Notes under the pieces: generated by a model
Databases searched by the model: none
Seen by the model: only the letters and a program-made list of their open reading frames with translations
Told to the model about the DNA's origin: nothing
Shown here: one piece after another, positions 25,787 through 38,908 of the stretch
Layout: each line of letters opens with the position of its first letter
Position numbering within the stretch: the first letter of the stretch is position 1
Position numbers and translations under genes: made by a program
NCBI GenBank assembly: GCA_025716855.1
Contig: JAIXMQ010000092.1
Location: 20,725-84,724 of the forward strand
DNA: 64,000 nt
DNA from: Pilaira anomala
Taxonomy: Eukaryota > Mucoromycota > Mucoromycetes > Mucorales > Mucoraceae
Direction: 5' to 3'

Positions 25787-27996
25787 ATGTCATCTAGTGA
25801 TATTGTAAATCGCAGCAACGAACGAAATACCATTATTTTGTTGAAAAAATCATGTCCTGATTGCGACAAGTTGTATCAGTCGAATCAAAAAGCCGTGAAC
25901 CATATCGTTGCCATTCATCAGAAAAAAAAGTGGAACGTCTTCCCTCACTGGTAACCGTAATTTTGGCGTGTACAGTCAAGCGAAATGCTCAAAAGTATGA
26001 ACGACTTGGCTACTCCATCGTAGTTCATTATGGCTGTGTCTCTTGCAAGGAGACCTTCACTGAGAAAGAAGAACTGCGAAAAAAAAGCATTGTGACTTGA
26101 ACCATGTCATAGCATCTCAACCTGAAAACGGGTAATGAAATATTTAGTAATGACAAATGATTTGGTTTTCTAAATTCTATTTGTTTTAGGATCATTACTG
26201 CACCTGAGGATATCATCAAGTTAGGCTGGATTTTTTTTTTTTTTTTTTTTTTTGTTACCAGACAATGACCATCTTGTCTTTCAGAACATCTAACATTACC
26301 AAGGGATTTCACGAATTTCTCCATTATGTGAAAACGATCATTGACGAAGAACCGCGTCTCTTGACGTACGAATCCCATGTCCAGCACGTCTTGGCATTGT
26401 CATCAATCCTCTTGCTAAAAAACCATGCCGCACCAATAGTGACCTTCACCAGTTCATAGGGCGTGAAATATGCGAAGGCCTTATTGAATATTTGCTGGAA
26501 GAATATAGCATTCGGTCGTGCGAATTTGACCAATATACTCGACTTGATGCTGAAAAAATCGTGAAGGTGTAATCAAGAAAGTGAAGAAATAGTTGTAACT
26601 GATTTATCATTTATGTAGAATTGCATCAGAAAGAAGATTACAGAGTTCCAGAATTCTCAAAAATTGATGGCTCTTTGAGATGTTCGAGCTATTATAGTGA
26701 CAGAACAAACGGAAATAAAAGCAATAAAAAAAAATATAACAAAGTTAAAATAAATCAGACTGCAAAAATAAACTAAACTTTATTAAAAGGTACAAAAAGT
26801 GTTTGGTTATATATAGTAAATAGAAGTTAAACAAGCGAAGCATGAATTGTGAAACATAGCCATGATCAATGATCTATTTACAATAAACATGTTGCTGAAA
26901 ATAAGATAAAAGGTCCCCAAGTATTATAACTGGTAGCTGTACCTGATAATTATAAAAGAGACTTGTTGATCATAGAAACAATGATGTGATTTATATATTA
27001 GCCAATTAGATAATTATTGTAGTGTAAATAAACTTATAGTATCGTAACGTAGTGAAGGATATTAGAGCATGTGTAATTATATGAGAATATAATGTGCTCA
27101 TTCACAACACTCTTATGGTTGCCAACAACGATGTCCACAACAGGATACTATTTTGCTTTCGAAATCTGTAAGGGCGAATAAGGAAGAACGCAAGTCATAG
27201 CGTTTATTCATTATATTTCAATTAACATTTGCCCGTAGACTTGAACAATTACCTTTGGAACCAATCAGTCAGAAGATTGATGAACTGGAGTTGATTACAA
27301 GATATACCACTGCGGCTATCAATCCATTGTTGGAAAACCTCATGAAGCACCACGTCATGTTTCGGTGGTATGAAAAGAAATATTTCAGTCAAACTTGTGC
27401 TCAATTTCTTTTGTCATTTTCGCGTACTTTAGGACTTCTGTTGCCAATAATGACGAGTGCAAATCCAGTGAGATGTCATTGTTACTGGCCAGGCCTGATT
27501 CTACAATCAGCATGGTGATAGGCACGGAGATCGGGCAAACTGTAGGATATGGAGAAGTGAAACCGGCATCCCAGGCGCTGAATCACAAGCCAGTCGGAAA
27601 AGACTTGGTGCGATTAGCACTTTTAGCAAAGAACGCCATTGATACGTTATCGTAGCAAAATTTGTCCTGTCGTTTCTTGTCGTTGGTAAGTTTTTCTGGG
27701 GGTTTTTTTTATTTTAAATGCAAAAAAAAAAGACATATTAACACTCTTTCTTTAATTATCATCACGTTGAATAAGGACATCACGCAACATTCTATTTGAC
27801 TGATGGTACAAGGAATGGCTTCTATCCAATGGTCGAAATTGCCCATATTCAATTGCCAATGTCTTTGAAAGAGCTTCCACTTTTCATCGCACAAGCCGAC
27901 CAATTGACAGTCGTTTCCTCAGCCTTCTGGAGCTTGTGTCTCGACCAGAAAACGGATCAACAATCATCACTTATGCCAGCCCCTTTCCGACAATGA
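25787..27996 (+). pseudogene. Broken two-zinc-finger gene of a family probably expanded in Mucorales
   Basis: Pieces in consecutive frames read as one gene. A C2H2-like finger (CPDCDKLYQSNQKAVNHIVAIH) is followed by YSIVVHYGCVSCKETF with HCDLNH only after a frame change in an A run near 26080. Then come FRTSNITKGFHEFLHYVK, EYLLEEYSIRSCEFDQYTRLD, PISQKIDELELITRYTTAAINP, IGQTVGYGEVKPASQALN and FYPMVEIAHIQLPMSLKELP. Frame breaks occur at homopolymers near 25920 and 26080, in the T run near 26231-26252 and near 27430-27480. From memory, proteins with this order of motifs are multi-copy in Mucorales; function unknown. It is flanked by the two inverted mariner fragments. Exon limits are uncertain. 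Confidence 0.6.
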
Positions 27997-28163
27997 AATA
28001 GCAACAATTATGGATATCCACACCACCAAACGCAAAAGAAAAGCAAGTACCGGTCACCACAATCATTGATACCTCTCATCCTACTTGATTCCTATACATT
28101 TTTATTAAAACAACTAGTAAAAGTATACTACTCAAATGAGTCCTTTTTCGTTTCACGATATTT

Positions 28164-28164
<1 letters not shown>

Positions 28165-28223
<59 letters not shown>
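28165..28223. repeat. 59-base T run
   Basis: Uninterrupted T from 28165 to 28223, the longest homopolymer in the window, abutting the GCTGGCAGTTTGGATAGCC end of mariner copy B. Read on the minus strand it is a poly-A tail on the transposon end. Confidence 0.95.
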
Positions 28224-28227
<4 letters not shown>

Positions 28228-28624
28228 GCAGTTTGGATAGCCTTTTTTTTTTTCTGATTGCACTTACCGTTTTCCCTTAATCGCACATTCGTTTGGGGCA
28301 TTACATAGATTGTCTGTTTCGACATTTGTACCAACACTGGTAAGAATGCGAGACGAAACCTTTGAACTGACTTTGCTTTCAGACTGTTACAGGCTTCTGT
28401 AATCCTCTTGGACAAAGTATCTTCCTGCAAAAACCTATGACGCTTAACCTTACTTTTTGCCACTGCCCAGAATTGTTCAATTGGATTAAGCTCTGGAGAG
28501 TAAGTAGGAAGATACACAAATGTGAGCGACATGGTTTCTTAAAAATACGACTTGGTTCCTGAAAGTGCGATCACACAACGACATCGATTTTGATTGGTTG
28601 GCGACATCCAGTTGGAAGCACTGT
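28224..28624 (-). mobile_element. Tc1/mariner-type transposase fragment, copy B
   Basis: Inverted second copy of the 24614-25050 fragment. From an ATG at 28532 it reads SLTFVYLPTYSPELNPIEQF, then W (intact here) and AVAKSKVKRHRF, without stop through MSKQTIYVMPQTNVRLRENG into the poly-A. The DDE carboxy-terminal region (PELNPIEQFW) is kept but the first two catalytic acidic residues lie in the missing N-terminal part, so it cannot be active. It starts, like copy A, at CAGTGCTTCCAACTGG. Confidence 0.85.
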
Positions 28625-30096
28625 ATGTACTCCTAAATTAGAAACAGTTTTTTATTACAAAAAGTAGAACTGTCAAAACAAAGGAGTTTGTTTTCTTTCT
28701 CTCTCTCATTATTTGACTTTTAAAAATTAAGCATATTACGGAAAAACTTTTGATTGCATTGCGTATTTTGTCAAATGTCTTCAAGGCAAATCATGACCCA
28801 AAAACCTGATACAGGAGTAAAAAAAAAAAAAAAAAGGTCCTTTCCAGAAAAAAAAAAATTGTTGTTAAGCCTTACATTACAATGTATAAATAAATAATTA
28901 ATAAAAACAAGTACGAGGACCTGAGAGAGAAAGAAACAAAAATTAAATTACTAACCGGTCAATGACCCTGACTTTTTCTTTTGCTTCTCTCTTTAATAAC
29001 CAGACAGTCCCGGTAATAAATATAATATTTGTTTTGTTGGTCCCGGAAAAAAAAAAAAAAGGTGGCATCATTTATTTACTAGGGCGAAAAAAATGATTTC
29101 AAAACATCAATCCAAAAATGGGTAGGAAATCAAGTTCGTCGTCGATCAATGATTTATATTAGACCTCTCGTGGTTTTAATTGAATTATACTATGGATCCA
29201 CGTAAGATAATTTTTACAATTACACGCGCTTAAAAAGTTTAATGGAATTCCTTTTTTTATTATTTTTTCAATGAGAGCTCGTCATTACATTGGAAATGTT
29301 TTATGTAAATACGTATTTGATTTTTAATCTTTTATAAAACTCATATTAGAAAAAGAGGAGTTATTGAAAAAACTACTTATACACACAGAAACGTATCGAC
29401 CTAATTTAGATGTACCGAATGTAGAATAAACAAATACATGTACAGACCGTTCCTGAGGGAATCGAGATCTTTTTTTTTTTTTTTTTTTTTTTCAAATGCA
29501 TATATTTTAACTTAATTCAAAAAAAAAAAAAAAAAAAAAAAAAAACGTCATATCCATTTGACTAAGTCTAACTTTCATATACGTAAGTTTTCTTTTTTTT
29601 TTTTTTTTTTTTTTTTTTGCTTTACTCTCAAGTAAATACTTTTTCAAAAAGATATAGTCAAATGATTATTTGACTATTTGACTCACACACACAAAATAGA
29701 CTACTGATTTTTTAAAGAGGAAAAATACATCTTTTTAAGCAACAAAAAATCTTTTTTAAGGTATGACAATACAATCTTATTTTTGAACTAAATCATATTT
29801 AGTAAAACAAGGTGTAACCTTGAAAGAAAAAAGATCTAGGCTTTTGTGTACATTGTACAAGCTTATTATTTTATAAGACTAAAAAGGTATACACAACTCC
29901 GAATTTAGTCAATGATGTACAACACTGTAAAAAAAAGTTTAATTTGTAAATTAAGTTTCATATTAAAGAGCGAGAGAGAGAGAGAGGGAGAGAGAGAGAG
30001 AGAGGGAGAGAGAGAGAAAAGGTATTAAGAGATAAAGTGAGGAGATATATGTAATAAAAAGGATAGTTATATGTACAAAGAAAATATTGAGAGAAA
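28625..30096. other. Homopolymer- and microsatellite-rich gene-free stretch
   Basis: Contains alternating long T and A runs (about 29469-29492 T, 29520-29545 A, 29593-29618 T) and a GA microsatellite at 29968-30016 interrupted by GGG. Nothing coding recognised. Confidence 0.6.
29968..30016. repeat. (GA)n microsatellite
   Basis: GAGAGA repeat with three interruptions, immediately downstream of the 30097-30387 gene's stop on its strand. Confidence 0.9.
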
Positions 30097-30387
30097 TTAG
30101 GAAGAGTGATTTGACATTGAACGTTTCTTTTTTGAAATAGTAGTAAGAAATCTCTTTAATTTGTTTCCTGATGATGGTTTTTCTTCAAAACTAAAAGTAG
30201 GTGAAGAAGGAGACGAAGATGAATCAAACGAGTTAAATGATCGAGTAAAGATAGGTTGCATTGTTTGTGGTGATGAATGATGGGATTCACTGGATGACAT
30301 TGAAAAGAACGATGCTTTTGAAGGTGATGATTGTTGTGCATAAATACTTGGTTCAATAATATCAAAGTGTTCTGTAAATCTTGACAT
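30097..30387 (-). CDS. Small Ser-rich protein of unknown function
   Basis: Single-exon frame of 96 residues from an ATG at 30387. It is very rich in Ser (about a quarter of residues), Pro and Phe, with a short basic C terminus (NKLKRFLTTISKKKRS). No signal peptide, membrane segment or known motif is seen. Segments such as PIFTRSFNSFDSSSSP resemble unstructured, phosphorylation-prone tails. Its composition differs sharply from chance frames here (no Phe/Lys homopolymer bias from poly-A), so I believe it is real, but no homologue is recognised. Confidence 0.6.
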   Translation of the reverse strand: MSRFTEHFDIIEPSIYAQQSSPSKASFFSMSSSESHHSSPQTMQPIFTRSFNSFDSSSSPSSPTFSFEEKPSSGNKLKRFLTTISKKKRSMSNHSS

Positions 30388-33335
30388 TTTTTTTTTTAAA
30401 GTTAAGAAGATATAAAAAAAAAAAAAAAAAGGATACTTTCTTTCAAGCCCTTTTTTATAATTGTATCGTAATTTGAATCAGTGTAAAATCACCTTGATTT
30501 TTGGCTTTAAACGTCCGATAATGGTTCCGTCAGACCCGGACCCATTTGAAGAAACACACACACACACACACACAAATAATCAGGAGCTTTGTTTAAAATC
30601 CCGTTAAAAAAAACACACTTTGTTTGATTTGAACCAATAAAAAATACTCATTCTATAGTATATATGTATATCAACTGTTCATTATAATATAACTTTTTTA
30701 ACAACGTGTTATTATTTCTAATTTAGTATCACTGCGGAGAGAAAGCTCCCGTCTTTTGTAAACTTAGGAACTTCTCGAATAAAATGTAATTGATAGAAAT
30801 AATAATATCGAATGAATTCTTTAAAATACAATTTTAACTATTCAGAAATAAAAATTTTTTTTTCTAATCAAGGTAGGTGCAGGTACTGCTTGTATCTTGA
30901 TCGATATCCTAGATATATTTACTTATATTTTATACCTGTTTATAATGTAATCAAATTAATGACCCTGTTATTATCCAACCTCTCTTATGGTCTGATATAC
31001 CAGTATTGGTCTGCTAGTAATAAAATCTCAAATGGCAAACGAGAATCTTCCATAATTGGAACTGACAAATACATTTATGAATTTACCTGCAACTCTAAAC
31101 ACCATATATAATTAAAAATTTACTCGTAGATTGAATTCATACGTTATTCATCAATCATAACCCAAACTGTCACTTTCTTCACTGCTAAAATCAAGAATTA
31201 TGGGATCATAAAATAAATTATAATTATACATACATAAATTGAACTCAAGTGTATAAATAGAAACCAAGGCTTATCCGAGGTCTGTTACTTTACTCACAAT
31301 GTCTTTTTTTTTTTTTTTTTTTACTCGAAATTTATGCTGCTTTTATTAAGATAATAGAACTCTTATATTTTTGTTACTGATTTGTAGAGCTTCAATGCTT
31401 TAGCACAAAAGGCCTGTATTTGTAGTTACCCGATTTTGTATGTAATAACCGGACTTCCTTTTGATTGTATACGCTTTTATTATACACATGTGCCAAAAAA
31501 ATATTTCATACTAAAAATGTAACATCGAACACAAAGAAAAGTTCGTTCGGATCACAGCAATCAACCTAGAACAAATCTTCTTCAATTGGCCAATTTTTTT
31601 TTTTTTAAAAAAAAAAAAATTGTATCAAGCGTACGACAAGTACCTTCTTTTTTTTTTCATGTTGAATATTGATAAATATAAGAATCACAAACATGGTGCT
31701 TAACAAATATATCAAGATCTTCAATAATGAAGTAGTATAATTGTCATCTTTTTAAATTGTGTGTTGAAAAAGTTCGTTTATTTTAGTGCTTGTTTGCAGA
31801 AAAAAGCACCAGAGTGATTTCAGTAGCACGGGGAGCAGGTTTTCCAGCAACATACGAGTACATTTTCGTGAAATCCTTGGGTAATGTAATATATAGAGCA
31901 TATTTCAAGCATTACATAGCAACCATAAGGGAGGTGGTGATAAAAAATATCATTTGTAGGCCAATGACCAAGATACAGATAACACCATCGTACATGATAA
32001 GCTGCTTTTTCCCTGATTTGGTAGCTGAATTTGTTCTGCGTGATTGATTCGCACAAAAGGGGATCCATAAAGATAAGCAGCATTGGAGAGAACGCCGATT
32101 CTCTTTCTTGAGGTTACTACACCACTACTTTGGTGAAGATTGCTTTCTCTCTCGCAAATCAGCAAGAATACTGTAGAATTGAGCTTTCTTAGTTTTGCGG
32201 ATCAAATGTATATTTTCTGATCTTAAAAAACTTATCTTTCGATCAAAGCTGTTATATAGTATTTTGGTAGAAATGTGTATGAAGAGAGGGCTGCTTTGAT
32301 TCGGCTTAATTAATATAATATGCAAAAGAGCCAAGATCTCCTGGACGTTTGACTGGGGGGGGGGGCGGAGGAGCTCCTTACTCTGAAAACCGATTCAGCA
32401 AAAACCGCAACAACTTGGTAATCATAAAACTTTTGGTCTTTTTATATTTCCATGAATTTTTTGTCATATTTAAATTGATTATTATTATGAGTTTTTCAAA
32501 TAAAAACCAAAAAAGAGTCTTTGGACCTCTATACCGGCAAACAGTTGAGTATGCCTTATAAAAGCATACGTGTGATTTTATCATCTAACATACTAAAAAA
32601 AAAAAAAGATGTGTTTTGTTTATTTCAGAGTGAAATAAGTAAAACATATTAGCTGGACGTGTCATGTTGGCTTTTTGTCTAAACCAAAGTTGTTTGAATG
32701 GAGAATAACAAGATCAAATAACATCGCTATCAGTTCCTTAAAAAAAAAAACGTAAGTTTCTTATGATTTATTACTTATAAGATTTTTTTTTTTTTATTCA
32801 AGTATTCTGTGGTCATCTTCTCATGCATGATTAAGCCAGTAGAAACGGAGTGAATGAGAAATAAATAAAAAAGAGTGGATTTTTGTGTAAGCATTTTCAA
32901 GTAATAAAAACAATCAATAACTAATTTACAAAAAGTTAAATCGGGAGCTCCAAAAGCAATTATAAGCTAGAACACATGATGTCTAATCAGTTGGATTTTA
33001 ACGGTGATAAAGCCCTATATCAATCAACATTATCACAGAGTAATTTTCCTCACTTCTTGCTGACATTTTTCTCAGAGTTGATATGATACCTCACTTCTGT
33101 TGACTTTTAATTTTTTTTTTTTTTGGGTTCTCAGGCACCTAAAAATTATGTCAATCATATCCATCATCCCAGTAGTGGGATGGTGTTGAATACGCACTGG
33201 CTTCACTTTTCTCAATAAAAATCCAAAAAGACTGTTTTTTTTAACTGACGACGGTGACTGTCATACTACAAATGAATTTTCCATTCTTCAACATCCCTCT
33301 CTCTAATTTTTTTTTTTCTTTTTATTACAATAACA
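30388..33335. other. Gene-free stretch with coding relics
   Basis: 2.9 kb upstream of guanylate kinase. It includes a CA microsatellite (30553-30575), an 11-base G run at 32354-32364 and a G+C-richer patch at 31790-32180. That patch has overlapping open frames on both strands, with minus-strand words such as NAAYLYGSPFVRINHAEQIQ, but no start, introns or family. I read the patch as a relic. Confidence 0.5.
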
Positions 33336-34061
33336 ATGCAAACTGCTTCAAAGATCTTTGTCATCTCTGGTCCTTCAGGATCTGGAAAATCAACTTTATT
33401 AAAGCGTCTCTTTAACGAATACCCTTCTACTTTTGGTTTCAGTATTTCTCGTAAGTTTTTTTTTTATTTATTCACCCCCCTTTTTTTTTTGTTAAAGAAA
33501 AGCTTTTCTGATCAAATAAAGATCTTTCTAGACACCACTCGTAAACCTCGTCCTGGAGAGTTAAATGGTAAAGATTATCATTTCGTTGAAAAGGAAGATA
33601 TGGTAAAGGAAGTAGCAGCTGGTAAATTTATTGAAAGTGCTACTTTTTCAGGAAACATGTATGGTAAGTAAAAAAAAAAAAAAAAAAAAGATAAAGAGAG
33701 AAATATAATGGAACAGTGGATTGATGTTTTTCTATTACTAGGTACCTCTATTAAAGCTGTTGAGGATGTTGTTGCTGATGGAAAAGTGTGTATGCTCGAT
33801 ATCGATATGCAAGGTGTTCAATCTGTCAAGAACACACAATTGAACCCTAAATATATCTTTGTTCAACCTCCCAGCTTAGATGTTTTAGAACAACGTCTTC
33901 GTGGACGTGGTACTGAAAAGGAAGAGGCTATCTTGGCTCGTTTAGCTGCTTCCAAGAGAGAATTAGAGTATGGTGCTATTCCCGGTAATTACGATCATGT
34001 CATTATCAATGATGATTTAGAAAAGGCTTATAATAGCTTAAAGAAGGCTATTTTTGTTTAG
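33336..34061 (+). CDS. GUK1: Guanylate kinase
   Basis: Phosphorylates GMP to GDP with ATP in the cytosol, needed for GTP supply. Exons 33336-33450, 33532-33663 and 33742-34061 join in frame to 188 residues, the normal size. The P-loop is [10 protein letters not shown] at residues 12-21. The GMP-binding region has [19 protein letters not shown] and [15 protein letters not shown]. The lid region has LRGRGTE...ILARL and the adenine-contact region is near YDHVIINDD. Both introns contain homopolymer runs (T at 33454-33490, A at 33669-33687). Start: the ATG at 33336 directly precedes the beta strand IFVISGPSG. Identification is secure. Confidence 0.97.
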
Positions 34062-35844
34062 AGAAGATTATTTATTAAATTATTTTAGAGAAAAATAAAA
34101 ACCAATTAATAAATCAAAAGCAGGATATATATATATATATATCAAAATCATTACCATGTATTTACACTGTGCTTAAATCTGATTTTGTCCTGTCACCTAT
34201 GAAATCTTTATGGAGAAACTTAAGAATCCTTGAATAGTCATCATGCTATTTGTATACATGGGCTAGCTTTTACATTAACAGCATCAATCTTTTTGAACTT
34301 TATGTTACCCAGGCAACAACACCTAAAATATCATCATAATACTTTATGGTATTTCTTGGTTTAATTTAGGATATGGCAGGTGTTATTACACTTTCTTTGA
34401 TGACACCATACAACTTTGACTTTAGTTTTTTAAAAAAAAAATTATGAAAAAAAAAACTCAATGTCACTTTATCATCCAAAAATCAGTGAAACAATGAAGT
34501 TGCTCTTTTAAAAATTCAGGGACGATCTCTCTCTACGTAGGTCTTTTTTAAAGTTTATAAGCATAATTCATTGGCTTCTTTCGTGTAACAAAATCATACG
34601 GAGAGACCCTTTCCAATCAATTTACATATTTCACAACCTATAAAACTCCATGAAAAACGGAAACCAAGGTCTAAAAGAATATATCTCGATGGAGAGGGTG
34701 TGTGTACAGACATTATATATATGCTTTACTTTTTTTTTCAGGTACGCAGTTCTAAAGTTGTCTAATTGAGGCCCACTACTAACTAATACAGAAATATTTA
34801 TAGAAGGTAACTAAGCAGTATCGATTTGATTGGAAAGATGTTTCAATAATATTCGTGATCACTAATTTCCAGCGTAATCTGCTCAAAAACATGGATCGCC
34901 AAAAGAAAAGAACTACTATTGTAGTTATCTATTTAAGATCAAATACAGCCAATCATACAAACACAAAACATCTAGTGTAACAAGAAATAAGAAGAATGAG
35001 AATTGGTTGAGTATTTCCAAACACGCCCTGTTGTTGATAATGATGGAGGGAGTGATAATCACATTTTCATTTTTTAAACGAAAAGACGATCTTAAGAGAA
35101 TTGGTCTTACATCATAAAGTGGGTGATATAACTAGATTAACATGTACAATTCGATTTGCGAGAAACTTCTTTCGTTGTAGACTGGTTACTCTTGATAATA
35201 TTTGCAATGACTTTTTTTTTTTTACGCGAATGACGAAATCGGATGATTTATTTTACTCGGGAGCCTTCAAGTATTGATAATACATACAGTCATATTTTTC
35301 AAATAAAAAAAAAAAAATTGAATCCTCTTTGTTCCAACGATAAAAGCAATACAACACACACTCTCTTTTTACGTTTTTAAATAAAATGTGTTTTTTTAAC
35401 GTTACCTAGTTTTATTTTATATTGGTGCACAATGGTGTAACATCTTTTTTTTTTAACTGAACTACAGGTAACATATATTATATTATTAACTTTTTCCCAC
35501 CCTCATTCTCAGAAAGGGCTGAGCTGTACATACATACCAATTAAAACCTATAACCATGAAAGAAAACGCGTTTCTAATACTCTTAATCCACTAATTCATT
35601 GAATTTAAAGATGATTTTAAAACTCGCGTAAGACAAAAAAAAAACAAAGTAAAGCAAATCTTTGCATAATTCATAAATTACCCCTATTGTTGATTAATAG
35701 TATAAAAACAAACAAATAAGATCTTTTGATTCCTTTTTAAAGTAAAAACGCTAAAAATACAAAAGAAACGCTGCCCTTAAAAAAAAAAAAAAAAAAAAGT
35801 GTGTTTATTAATTCTATTACAAAAAGGTAAGGGTAAGGGTATTA
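34062..35844. other. Convergent intergenic stretch
   Basis: 1.8 kb between the 3' ends of guanylate kinase and urease. Low-complexity A+T DNA with one TA repeat (34128-34142). No gene, RNA or mobile element recognised. Confidence 0.6.
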
Positions 35845-37086
35845 TTAAAAGAGAAAAGTAGTGTGTGTCATAGGCAAAGCATCCACTGGATCACAAACAC
35901 ACTCTTCACCATCTACAGTCACTGCATACGTTTCTGGATCCACTGCAATCTTTGGCATCGCATCATTCCATTTCATATCTTTCTTCGATACATCACGACA
36001 ATTCTTTACTGCCTCTACTCGTTTTCTCAGTTTGTAACTTTCAATTGTTCCATTATCAATTGAAATTTGCGATACAAATATCATACAACTCTTTGACAAC
36101 GCGGATGGAAATGATCCAAACATTGGTCTAGACACGATTGGCTCTGTAGTTGAAATCGATCCGTTTGCATCACCTAGTGTATTTAAAAAAAAAAATAAGT
36201 ATTTTTATAATTTTCTATAATTTTTATAATATAACTTTTACCCATTTGTCCCCATACAATGATACCTCCTTTCAATATCAGTTCCGGCTTACTACCAAAG
36301 AATGATGGTCTAAAAGCAACAAGATCGGCTACTTTACCTACTTCAATTGATCCTACCAAATGACTTATACCATGCGCTAATGCCCTATTTATAAATACAA
36401 TTTTATCCTGAATTAATAATAATGATATAAACGAATAAAAAAATAATAATAATAATAATAAAAAAACTTACACATTAATTGTATACTTTGCAATATATCG
36501 TTTGATTCGGATATTATCGTCTGCGCGACCCTCATCTTCAGGTAATTTACCACGCTGTGATTTCATCTTGTGTGCCGTTTTCCACGTACGTAACACAACT
36601 TCTCCTACTCTACCCATCGCTTGACAATCTGAACTAATCATACTAATTGCTCCAATATCGTGCAACACATCCTCTGCTGCAATTGTCTCTGCTCGAATAC
36701 GACTTTCTGCAAACGCAACGTCTTCAGGAATCGTCTTACTTAAATGATGGCATACCATTAACATATCAATGTGTTCATCAAGCGTATTTGCAGTAAATGG
36801 TCGAGTAGGGTTCGTTGAAGATGGCAATACATTAGGTTCACTACATACCGTAATAACTTATGCAACTTATGAGTCTCCTGGTAAATTAAAAAAAAAAAAC
36901 GATATTAATATAGATACTTACTATCAGGGGCATGGCCACCTCCTGCACCTTCACTATGATACGTATGAATCGTTCTTCCCTTAAAAGCTTCAATTGTGCT
37001 CTCAACAAATCCACCTTCATTCAAAGTATCTGTATGAATTGTCGTCTAATAAAAGCAGTTTATTTTTAGTTTTATTTTCCCACATG

Positions 37087-37120
<34 letters not shown>

Positions 37121-38238
37121 TGAATATCTAATTCATCACTGATACTCAAACAAGTATCAATTGCTTTAGAATTTGCACCATAATCTTCATGAATCTTTAA
37201 AGCCATACATCCAGCTTCTACTTGCTCTCTTAACGGTTCCATTGCAGAACAACTACCTTTGCCTGAGAACCCAAAATTAAGTGGAAGATCATCAGTTGCC
37301 TGCATCATCGTTTCTAGATGGTATTTTCCAGGTGTACAAGTTGTAGCATTTGAGCCCGTATTAGGTCCTGTACCACCACCGATCAACGTTGTAATACCAC
37401 TCGATAAAGCCTATGTATGACCATGGAGTTAAAAACAAAATTTTCTTATTATTACACAGAATATTATTACCTCATAACACATTTGTGGACAAAGATAATG
37501 AACATGTGAATCAATAGCACCAGCTGTAAAAATCAAACCTTCACCTGCCAAGACCTCTGTACTTGCACCAAAAATCATTCCAGGCGTTACACCATCCATG
37601 ATATCAGGATTACCAGCCTTTCCAATTCCTTTAATCAACCCATCTTTAATACCAATATCCGCCTTATAAATTCCAGAATGATCAATGATCATTGCATTCG
37701 TAATCAAAAGATCCAATACATCCTTATCCACATCAAAAGTAGATTGTCCCATGCCTTCTCGTAACACTTTTCCTCCACCAAACTTACATTCATCACCATA
37801 CACTGTATAATCCTTTTCAATGCGTGCCCACAAGTTTGTATCTGCAAGTCTTACTAAATCTCCTGTAGTTGGCCCGAAATGATCAATGTAATAATCACGC
37901 TCAAGAGAATAAGGCGGTGCATTGGGTAAAAGAGGTGCATTGGAATCATGCATAAACCCAAGCGACATCAAATTATTAATAATTTGTGGTAGCTTGATCA
38001 TATCCACTGCGCCAGTGGCTAGTCCATTGCCTCCCGAAATAATCTTTTTACCTCCAATCTCAACAAGCGTCACCGTCTTGAAATCACCTGGTTCAAATCG
38101 CATTGCGGATCCTGCTGGAATATCAAGTCGCATACCGTACGCAAGAGCTCGATTAAAGTTCAAGTTTTTATTTGTCTCTATAAAGTGAAAATGCGACCCA
38201 ACCTTTAAAAAGATTTTAATATAAAATATAACACAAAC

Positions 38239-38269
<31 letters not shown>

Positions 38270-38908
38270 ACCTGAATCGCACGATCTCCATGATTTGTCA
38301 CAGTTAATGATAACCTTCTTCTATCCATATTCAAAATCACAGGCTGAGGCATGGCAATAATTGCACCAGGCGCGTCCTCTCTATTTCTAGCACCATGCAA
38401 TTCAAACTTTGACTGCTCAGGTATCGGAAAGAACGATCCATACAGCGCCATTTCCAAATTACCATTATCCGTACAAATAGGTTCTTGCACCGTAACAAGG
38501 TACGTACCATCAGGAAATGTACCTTCGACCTGAATCTCTTTCACAATATCAATTGTCTCTGGTAAAACATGTCTTCTTCCCAACATCTGTTTACCTAAAT
38601 CCATCAATTGGGATACACTATAGCATCCATCTCGCATGAATTCAAGTAATTGAGATGAAATAAGTGCTGTTGCTTCAATATAATTTAATTGAATACCACG
38701 TGCTAATCTCTTTTGTGCAAGTGTACCAACTACAGAAATAAAATGCGGCATTTTTTATGTCAGGAACTAAACCCGAATTGGGAAAGGGGAGGAGGGGGAA
38801 AAAGTGAAAAATTATACCCAAAAATATAATAATTTATTCATTTTTGGTGATTTATTATTTACCTTGATGTACCAAGAGTTTATCTAACTCACGAGGGACG
38901 AGGCGCAT
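35845..38908 (-). CDS. URE1: Urease
   Basis: Nickel enzyme hydrolysing urea to ammonia and carbamate, cytosolic. Eight exons (38863-38908, 38272-38729, 37471-38202, 37120-37410, 36922-37045, 36472-36856, 36242-36384, 35845-36173) join in frame to 835 residues, the fused gamma-beta-alpha form of fungi. Nickel ligands and active site: [10 protein letters not shown] (HxH), ALKIHEDYG (carbamylated Lys), [11 protein letters not shown] (His), [15 protein letters not shown] (His), MVCHHLS (flap Cys-His) and [10 protein letters not shown] (Asp ligand; this position is usually SSDSQAMG, so Ser to Cys here). The start at 38908 ([15 protein letters not shown]) matches the family start and needs a 46-base first exon. 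UreG starts divergently about 1.3 kb away. Confidence 0.97.

Noticed and set aside
25606..25869. Open frames with repeated LPAKKKK or FFFWLAV peptides
   Set aside because: Translation of the ACTGCCAGCC plus poly-A array; not a protein.
31790..32340. Overlapping open frames on both strands as a gene
   Set aside because: No start codon, splice structure or known motif on either strand; treated as a coding relic.
35825..35842. GGTAAGGGTAAGGGT as an interstitial telomere repeat
   Set aside because: Only two and a half units and not the TTAGGG type; sits at the end of the urease gene. Chance is likely.
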